From CAZUVM01 sp964623885 (lineage in GTDB: Bacteria > Verrucomicrobiota > Verrucomicrobiia > Limisphaerales > UBA8199), in NCBI GenBank assembly GCA_964623885.1, contig CAZUVM010000142.1, positions 1 through 27,711 of the forward strand: a stretch of 27,711 nucleotides of DNA, in the 5' to 3' direction. The translations under genes and the position numbers were made by a program. The notes beneath the pieces are model-generated. The model worked only from the letters and a program-made list of their open reading frames with translations. It ran no database searches and was not told the origin of the DNA. This document shows positions 15,183-23,300 of the stretch, in pieces (positions within the stretch are counted from its first letter, which is position 1; every line of letters begins with the position of its first letter).

Positions 15183-16982
15183 TTATGACTTTGCCGGCGC
15201 GTGGCCATTACCCTGGCCGCGCAGCATGATACCGAGCAGGCCATCAACCAACCCCGGGTTGGCGCTGGCGCCGCTCACCGACACATCCGGCACGATCCGC
15301 ACGTTGCGTTCCCCCACGATTTGCATGAGCTGCATCATCGTGTAGGGCTGCGCGCCGAGCGACTCGACGCCGGCCTTGTAAGCCTCGGCCTTCGCCGAGC
15401 CTGTGGCGCGGATGGCTTCGGCCTCGCCGTGAGCCCGCAAGCGCACCGCTTCGGCTTCGCCGGTGGCCTGTTTGACCTGCGCGTTGGCGTGGAGCTCGGC
15501 GATATTAACGCCTTGCTCGGCGCCGACGACCTGTTGCTGGATGTCCGCCAGCGAGGTCTGCCGCACGAGCTGCTGCCGCTGCTTTTGCGCGGCCTCCTGC
15601 ATCTCGTAGGTCTTCTTTTGCTCTTCGGCGATCTTTCGATCCGTCTGCGTCTGCATGAGCTGAGCTGGCGGATTGATGTCACCGATCAGCGTGTCGATGG
15701 CCTGCACATCGTAAGCCCCGATGGCTTCACGGATGTGCGCGGCCGCGTCTTCCTGGCGATGGCTGCGCGCGCTCAGGAAGTCCAGGACCGTGTAATCCTG
15801 CGCCGAGTTGCGGAAGTAATTTCCGACAATCGGTTGCAAGACGTGATCGACCAGGTTTTGCATCGACCCGACGCGCGAGATCACCTTCGGCGCATCGAGC
15901 GCGCCGACATGGATGATCTGCGCCACGTCCAGGTTAAACGCGAACCCGTCTTTCGAACGCACGGTAATCGACTGCAACTTCTCGTCGTACTTGTGCGCTT
16001 CGGTTCGCGTCGCCCAGTTCAGGACGATGTTTGTCGTTGGCACCAGCTCAACTTTCATCACGCGGGTATTGATCGGATGTTTACCCGGATACAGAGGCGT
16101 CACCCAGACACCTTTGTGACCTGTTTCCACCAGGTCGCCGTGCTTGAATTCGAGGCCGCTGACGTCGACATGCGCCTTCCCGACAAACGAGATGACCACG
16201 CCGACGTAGCCGATCGGTATCTGCACCATGGGCACCTGCTCCACCTGGACAAACCAGGGATTCAGGTTCCACGTTCCGGACAACAGGATCTGCTCCTGCA
16301 ATCCGCGCCGGCCATCGCCATCCAGGAACGCCTGCGCGTTCTGGAAGTTGTCGTGCCCGGCCACCATCGGCCCGGCAATTTCACCCGAGTCAATGGGCTT
16401 CCCATCCAGGGTGGTCACAATCCCCACCATGTCTGGTTCAACCCGTTGCAGGCGCAATTGCCACAGCTCCATCCCGTGCTGCTCAGCATCGGCCGCGGTA
16501 ATCACCGTGAACAACGCCAGGTTGATCCGGTAAGCGCCCGCGGTGAGAATGCCCAGCTGCCGGCCTTTCTCGCCGCCGTTCGCCAGGAACTTGCGAGCGT
16601 CCTGGTAATTGTCGCAATCAACGACCTTGCCCAGGATGCGTTGCGTCGGAATGGGAGCGCCATCGGCCGCGACCACCAGGGCAATCTCGCCCTGCGGCAC
16701 GACCACGACCGGCATCTTGAGAATCCGGTATTGCCAGCGGAAATAACCGAAGTGCAATCCCGGCGCCAAAGTGTCGGCCTGGTAACCGGCTTCGCCGGCC
16801 AGCGCGATCAAGTGCCCCGGCGGTAGCGAACGCGCGCCGAATTTTTTAATCACGATCCCGACCTGCCGTTCGCGGATTAACACCGCGCCCAGCAAAGTTG
16901 GACTCATTATGAGAAAGAACAACAATAAGAGCATCCCGGTCAGCACCGGGTGCTCCGACATTAAGAGGATCAACATTTTCAT
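15183..16982 (-). CDS. Large SPFH/flotillin-like membrane protein
   Basis: The 599-residue product has one N-terminal membrane segment (about residues 11-35). Several similar modules of about 60-75 residues follow: QVGIVIKKFGARSLPPG (about 40-94), GEIALVVAADGAPIPTQRI (about 95-160), DMVGIVTTLDGKPIDSGEI (about 182-250) and IGYVGVVISFVGKAHVDVSG (about 255-318). The SPFH/Band-7 core comes next (about 310-450; SITVRSKDGFAFNLDVAQII). The C-terminal flotillin-like helical region is rich in Ala, Glu and Gln (about 450-560; GEAEAVRLRAHGEAEAIRAT). Such proteins oligomerise on membranes and organise microdomains. The ATG at 16982 is chosen because GGAG stands six bases upstream and the membrane segment follows at once. 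The frame continues upstream to 17177 without domain features. Confidence 0.9.
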   Translation of the reverse strand: MKMLILLMSEHPVLTGMLLLLFFLIMSPTLLGAVLIRERQVGIVIKKFGARSLPPGHLIALAGEAGYQADTLAPGLHFGYFRWQYRILKMPVVVVPQGEIALVVAADGAPIPTQRILGKVVDCDNYQDARKFLANGGEKGRQLGILTAGAYRINLALFTVITAADAEQHGMELWQLRLQRVEPDMVGIVTTLDGKPIDSGEIAGPMVAGHDNFQNAQAFLDGDGRRGLQEQILLSGTWNLNPWFVQVEQVPMVQIPIGYVGVVISFVGKAHVDVSGLEFKHGDLVETGHKGVWVTPLYPGKHPINTRVMKVELVPTTNIVLNWATRTEAHKYDEKLQSITVRSKDGFAFNLDVAQIIHVGALDAPKVISRVGSMQNLVDHVLQPIVGNYFRNSAQDYTVLDFLSARSHRQEDAAAHIREAIGAYDVQAIDTLIGDINPPAQLMQTQTDRKIAEEQKKTYEMQEAAQKQRQQLVRQTSLADIQQQVVGAEQGVNIAELHANAQVKQATGEAEAVRLRAHGEAEAIRATGSAKAEAYKAGVESLGAQPYTMMQLMQIVGERNVRIVPDVSVSGASANPGLVDGLLGIMLRGQGNGHAPAKS

Positions 16983-17389
16983 ATCGATCTCCGATGTGGC
17001 ATATGCGCAGAGCGGTATCGCCGCGCGGTGCACAGCGCGTTTTACAACGGGGTGAACATAGAAGTCCGCACTCGCGGGCTCCTGGAGGATCGCCCTTCCC
17101 AATGCCGGCGAGGTTAGCTGACGGGCTCGGTCCAGGAAGTGACCTTGGCGACGATTACTCGCCGCCGTTCGCCCCATCCCCGGAAACTTTTCCGGGGAAT
17201 CTGGGTTCCCCCGCGCTGGCTCTCAGGAAGGAAAGCCAGCTTAGGCTGCTTCAACTGCTGATCGATCAATCTCACAAAAACGGCGGGTGTCAACCTACCT
17301 AAGTGCCTGCCACCTGACGGATTTGGCTCAATCAATGCTGTCTCCAGGAATACGACCCCTCCTCTGAAACATCAACCTGGCTCTTCGCG
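16983..17389. other. Intergenic region with three clustered hairpins
   Basis: No convincing gene is seen in these 407 bases. Three hairpins cluster at 17178-17240. CCCCGGAAA/TTTCCGGGG (17178-17186 with 17189-17197) is nearly a perfect palindrome. GGGGAA/TTCCCC (17194-17199 with 17206-17211) shares the GGGG with the first stem, so the two exclude each other. GCTGGCT/AGCCAGC (17215-17221 with 17234-17240) is separate. The region lies downstream of the 2881-residue gene and upstream of the SPFH gene, both on the minus strand. The hairpins could be a terminator, a leader structure of the SPFH transcript, or both. A minus-strand open frame at 17114-17335 has no recognisable family. Confidence 0.5.
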
Positions 17390-20300
17390 CTACTGGGTTA
17401 GTGCTCGATAGAACTTTCGGTTGGGGTCAGGCGTATCCTGGAAGTACATAGCAGGCGTGGAGCACAAGAAATTGGTGAGCGGGGCCCAATTGAAAAGGTC
17501 GGTGGAGGTCTGCACCTGGTAAGCAAAGCCCGGGACGCCCTCGAGGCTGACAGTGATAGAGTTGCTGCCCATGCTCGCAGACAAAGGCAAGCGCAGCTTC
17601 GGACCTGGGACGACAGACAGCGGGGCGACGCGGTAGAACCGGCGGACCAAATTGGTGCTGACAGAGTCGCTAAGGACCATGGGTATATTGGTGCAGGTGA
17701 ATTTGAGGATGGCTGTCCAATCGGTCAGATTGCTGCTGGCAAGTAACACATAAGAATTGCCGAGATTACCGAGCACAGACAATTGGAAAGCGCCACTCGG
17801 ACCCATTTGGCCGCGGGTGAAGTGCAGCGGGTCGAACACAAGCGGATTCAGCCCGGCACGATATTCTTGCAAGTTGGTGAACCCGTCGCCGTCGGGGTCG
17901 TCGTTTGCGCCATTGTTCGGCGCATTGAGCGAACCGAAATACTGCATTTCCCACGAGTCGGGCAGTCCGTTGTTGTTTCGATCATCAGCCATGGTCGTGC
18001 GGACCAGGAAGATTTGGCCGCCGGTAGTGCGGAAGGCCAGGCCGTCGTTCCCCCAGCGAATGAGGCGGGTGGGCGAGCCGGACACGTTGCTAATCGTTAT
18101 TGAGCTCACCAATTGCAGGTTGGTTATGTCCAAAGCCGAAAGCGTCCAGGTTGGACCACTGCCCGTAAGATAAAAAGCGCGCCAATCGGCTTCATCTGGC
18201 GCAACCAGGCCGCTGTAGGAAACGGTAGTGATATTGGTGCCGGCAAATGGGTCAAAGACTCGACCGCCGGGAGTGAACATCCGGCCTGCGCCATACTTGA
18301 TTTCCCAATCCGGGTACGTGACGACCGTATTGCGCACGTCGGAGAGCAGCGTGGCGCCAGACGCGTCGATGGCGATGTGGCGGAAGCCCGTAGGATACGT
18401 CGAATAGCAATTGGACGAGGATGTCAGCGCGAGGAAATAGTTCTGATTGTATTCGGTCGCACCGACCACGTTCGAGCGCTGCACGCCGTCATCATAAACT
18501 GCGAGCGTCGAGTGGGCCGTCGCCACGACCGCATGCGGATTATCCGGGAGCACGGCGATATCGCTGACATAATCGAAGCGGGTGGGAAATTTGAGGTCCG
18601 CAACGCGGTTGCTGACATCGACCCGCTGAATGGAGCTGTCAGCGTCCAATCCGGCATAAACGTATTGGCCGTTAGCGGAAACGGCGAGCTTGTCCGGCTC
18701 GGTGCTGGTGGGAATCGGAGCATCATAAGCACCGGTCAAAGGATTAAACGAGAGCAGGGAATTACCGAGATCGGCCTGGGCATTGGGGACGCTGGCGAAG
18801 ATCCGATTGGCAGAAGCATCCCAAGCGATATCACTGGTGACCTGCCAAATGACCGTCACCGTATCGGGAGCGGCGGCGCGGCCAACGGAGATGTTAAGCG
18901 TAGCGAGATTGTTGGAAGGATTGGGATCAATGGTGTCGCTGGTGGCGCTGGCGCGCAGCAGGGCAAGGCCGGCATTAATGCCGATGAAGTTGAGATTAAC
19001 CGTAGCGCTGGCCCCGCTGGTGAGATTGCTCAACCAGCAAACCAGGCCCCCCGCTGACTGGGTCCAGGCACCGCTAGTGGGGACAACCGAAGTCAGCAAT
19101 GCGTTATTAGGCAGGGTTTGGGCCAGAACGACATTGGACGCGTCGTTGGGGCCCTGATTCGAAATCCTCAGAGTGCAACTGAAAGTGTTGCTCACCATGG
19201 CAGGCAAGCCGGTATTGATGGCGTTGAGCGCAAGATCGGCTGGCCCACCCGAAGGAATGAGCGAACTGCGGGCGATGGCGATTTGGGTGGAGTTGGCGCG
19301 GAAAGCGAGGCCGTTGGTGCCCCATTGAACCAGCCGGCCGGTGGCGTTTGAGACACCGAGCGTGAAGGTTGTCCCGATTGGGAGGAGTGTCGCCAGATCA
19401 TATGCAACAATCCGGCCGGGGCTGGATTGGAATTGCCAAAACCGACCCGCGGCGGTGCTGCCTGCGACCGGCCCTCCGCCGGTGCCGGGCAGGCCGATCC
19501 CGCGCTCGGGATCAGCAATGCCGCCGCCCGCGAAGACCAACCCACCAGCGAAAGTGAAATGTGCGCCGATGATGGAAGGTGAATAATCCTTGATTGTGGT
19601 GAGCCCGGAGGAGTCCACTTGCATCACCGAGAAATCGGAGGGGCTTAGAGAAAGCATGTTGCCGTAAAGGCGAGTGCCCGATTCGTTCCATTCAACGCTG
19701 TCGCCGCCGCCACCGTTGGTGCGGGCAATGCCGTTGTCGTAAATGAAAAAACCGCGTTCGTACGGACTGATCCCAGGCTCCCACCACCCAGCCGCTACGG
19801 TTGTCGAATTTCCCGGCATGGCCTTGATGTCCAGGACCGAATAGCCCTGATTTGTCCACATCAGATCAATTGTGCGGGCGAGCGTATCGAAGCGATAGAC
19901 GCCGGCGCCGGGTTGCGGCTGGAAGATGGCGTTGGTGCCGTTGTTGGCGGCGTGGATGTAACGGCCGTCGCCAGAGGTGGTGAGTTGCACGAAGCCGGCG
20001 TTGCCGATCGGAACGGCGGGTTCAGACTGATAAAGAAGTGGGTCGGTCGCGATAAGCGTGCCGTTGCTGCTAACGAGCGACCAAAGGCGCCGGGTGATCG
20101 GGCTATAGACAAGATCGGCGGCGTTAATATTCAGCAGATAGACGTTGGGCGGCACAAGGGCGAAAGGCACGCTTTGGCCCGTGATCCCGTTGGAGTCTGA
20201 AACACGCAGACTTACGACTGGCTCAGTGGTGAAGAGGGTAACATTGCCGGTCCATTGGCCGGAGGCGAAAGTGACATTCGTTGGTTGCAGAATAATCGGC

Positions 20301-23300
20301 CCGCCGGAACCGAGCGGGGAAAGGGTGACGGGCCCTCTATAAGCGGTGATCGGGCCATCAAAAATATCCCGGGCAGAAATCGTGACGCTGAAGGGCACGG
20401 TGCTGGTGCGCGGGTTGGAGATCGCGGCGAAGGTGAAATGATCGATTTCATTGTCTAGCAGCAGAACATTCGTGGAAATTGAGGTGAAGCCGGAGGCAGC
20501 CGCAGCGATGCTGATATTTTCCGAGCCGTTGTAGTTTGTGTCATCGATAATAGTCGCCGGGAATGAGACGCTGGTTTGACCGGCTGAAATAGTGGCGGAC
20601 TCCGGAACGAGCAGGCGATTGGTGTCCGATGAGTTCAGAACAAGGGCGAGATTGGTAGTCAGCGTGCCGGAAATCCGGAGCGTATAAGATGTGGGTGTAT
20701 CACCTTCGCTGACCTGAGCCGGGCCGGAGATGCGGAGGAGCGTGTCCTCGTTGTCGGTGACCGATATGAAATTGGTGGCGGGGATAGAATTGGGCAACGA
20801 AGCCGAGACCGCAACCTGGCGCGTGCCGTTTATTTTGTTGTCATCGACAAGGGTGACATTGAAAACCGCGGAGGTGATGCCTGGAGGGAAAATGACCGTG
20901 GGTTGAACGACGACGGATGAATCGCTCGAAGAGAGATTTACGGTGAGATAATAGGAGGCCGGGACGCTGGAGTATAGGTGACCGGCATTGAGCAAAGTGC
21001 CTGCGGTCTCGGCGGCAGTTGATGGCAATGAGAGAGTGAGCGTTGTGGAATTGGTGTCGTCCACCTCGATGTAAGTTGAGCTGCCGACAAGATTCGTTGC
21101 CGTCGCGGAGATTCTCACTGATTGCGGTCCGGTCAACAGGGAATCAGCAATCGCGCTGAAGGAGAAAGTTGCGTTCGTCTGGCCGGCGGGAATGATCACG
21201 CTGCTGGGAACCGACAGGCGAGCAGGCCAGCTCGAGGTTAGCGCGATGCTGCTGGCTTGAGCTAGAAGGATTGGGATGACTACCTGGCCGGTGTAAGAGC
21301 CGCCTTCGTTCACAGCGGCGGGAACGAGGAGCCGGGCATCAATCGGCCGGACATCGAATTTGCCGCTTGCGCCTAAGTGCAGATTGTTGTCGCTGATAGT
21401 GAAGTAAGCATTCGTGGCGACTGGATTGATGGTGACGGTGTTGGACCAAACGCCTGCACTGAAGGTGAGATTGCTCGGACTCACGGGCAGGTTCGTGTAG
21501 CTCTGAGTGAAGACGTTAATCTCATCAAACCAGGCCGCACCGGTGTCGGTATTTTGCAAAGCGATGGCGTTGACGTAAGCGGGCCGGTAAGGGAAGGAGA
21601 CGTTGGTGGCCACAAGGACACCATCCAATAGCATTGTGGCAACGTAGCGTGTCCAGTCCAACTGGAGGTCCACGCGATACCAGCGATTCGACTGGTAAGC
21701 CACACCATAGAATATGTTTCCACCGTAGAGACCAATGCGGCCGTCGCGGCCCATGTAAAAATCCACCGCCGCCGAACCACTGACGCCGGCGAAAAGGCGG
21801 CCACAAAGGGCGTTCGTCTGCGCGGCGCGGGTGTAAAATGAGATCCCTGTGGGGAAGCAGTTCGAGAAGGCCTTAGTGAGCGAATAGTTGTAAATATAGC
21901 TGGAGGAGGCCGATTTGCCCGTGAGTCGCAAACTGTGCAAGCCGGCTGCGGCGAAGTCGGTCACATTCGAACAAAGCAGCCCGGGTGAGGATTGGTTCGT
22001 CCAGCCGGTCAGTAAGCCGTCCTCAAAATCGGCGGCGAAGCGATTGCTGTAGTACTGGTCGGTTTGTGCGGTCAGTAACGGCGAGCCCGAATAGTTGCTG
22101 ACCATGATGCCGAGATAATCAACTGCGGTCACCGTAACGGGGAATGGGCGTCCCGCGAACTGCGGTGTTGGCACAGAGTTAAAAACAAAATGATCAAGCC
22201 GGCCAGCCGCCGCATCATCATCAATAATGGTGCAATCGGCGCGATTGGTACCCAGCGTGGCGTAGGAGGCCGCGGTAAGGATGACGGAGAACGTCCGGTT
22301 TGATTGGAACACGGTATTGCCAAGAACGCCGATTGCGATCGAGAAATTGGTCGAGCCGGCGGGGAGAATTACCGAGGAGTTGGCGGAGACATAATCGTTC
22401 GTGGAATACGCGGTGCCATCCTGCGTGTGGTAAGTCACCACCACGTCATAAATCGCGGGCTTGGAGAGAGTGAGTTGGAAAATGCCATTGGTTATGCCAC
22501 TATCGCCCTCGAGCAGCGAGGTGCCGTAAATCCAGACGACCGGAGGCGGATCATCATCAACAATCGTGCCGATCGCACCCCCAATCGCGATCTGCGCGTT
22601 GACAGGATTAGTCAGCGTGACGCTAAACATGCGATTGGGTTGATTGAGGATGTTGTCGATGGCGAAGACTTTGATGGAAGTATTGGTCGCGCCCGAAGGA
22701 AGGATAACGGTGCCGTTACTGCCAATATAATCACTGCCGTTAGTGGCGGTCCCATCGCTGGTAAAATAGTCCACTGACAATGCCTGGCCACTCGGGCCGG
22801 ACGAGGTGACGCTGAAGACCATACCCGTGGCAGCGGCCGCCGCTTCGGCGCCGATGGCGGAGGAGATCCACAGCAAAGGCAGCTCTATGTGATTCGACAA
22901 TGCCACAGAGTTGTCTGCGGGATTCAGGTCCAACATTGACGATAAAACGCTAAATTGATTGGTAAAATCGCCCGGAATATCGGCACGGCAAACCAGCGTG
23001 GCGGTTAGATTCGAGCCCGTCGGCACCGAGCCGATCGTCCAGTTTATCGCCCCGGCGTTGTTGGAGATACTGCCTTGCAGATTTGTCGCGGAAAGGAACG
23101 TGAGGTTCGGCGGCATGTCATAATGAACGAGCGTGTTCGCCGCGGTTGACGGGCCCCGATTGGTCACGGACAGATTGAATTGGAGTTTCATTCCCGGGCG
23201 CAGCGGCGGCGTTCCCTGCACCTGGGACGATGCCGTCAGCGCCAGATCGGCAACGGCTTGGATGTCCAGCGGGTTGGAAAAACCTTTATGCCCTTCGGTG

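Noticed and set aside
15201..16826. Long plus-strand open frame (541 codons) opposite the SPFH gene
   Set aside because: Its translation is rich in His, Arg and Leu with no domain, while the minus strand encodes clear SPFH and flotillin-like segments with a good start and a terminator. It is an antisense shadow.
17114..17335. Minus-strand open frame of 73 codons in the hairpin region
   Set aside because: No family resemblance; the frame runs through palindromes and has no convincing start signal.
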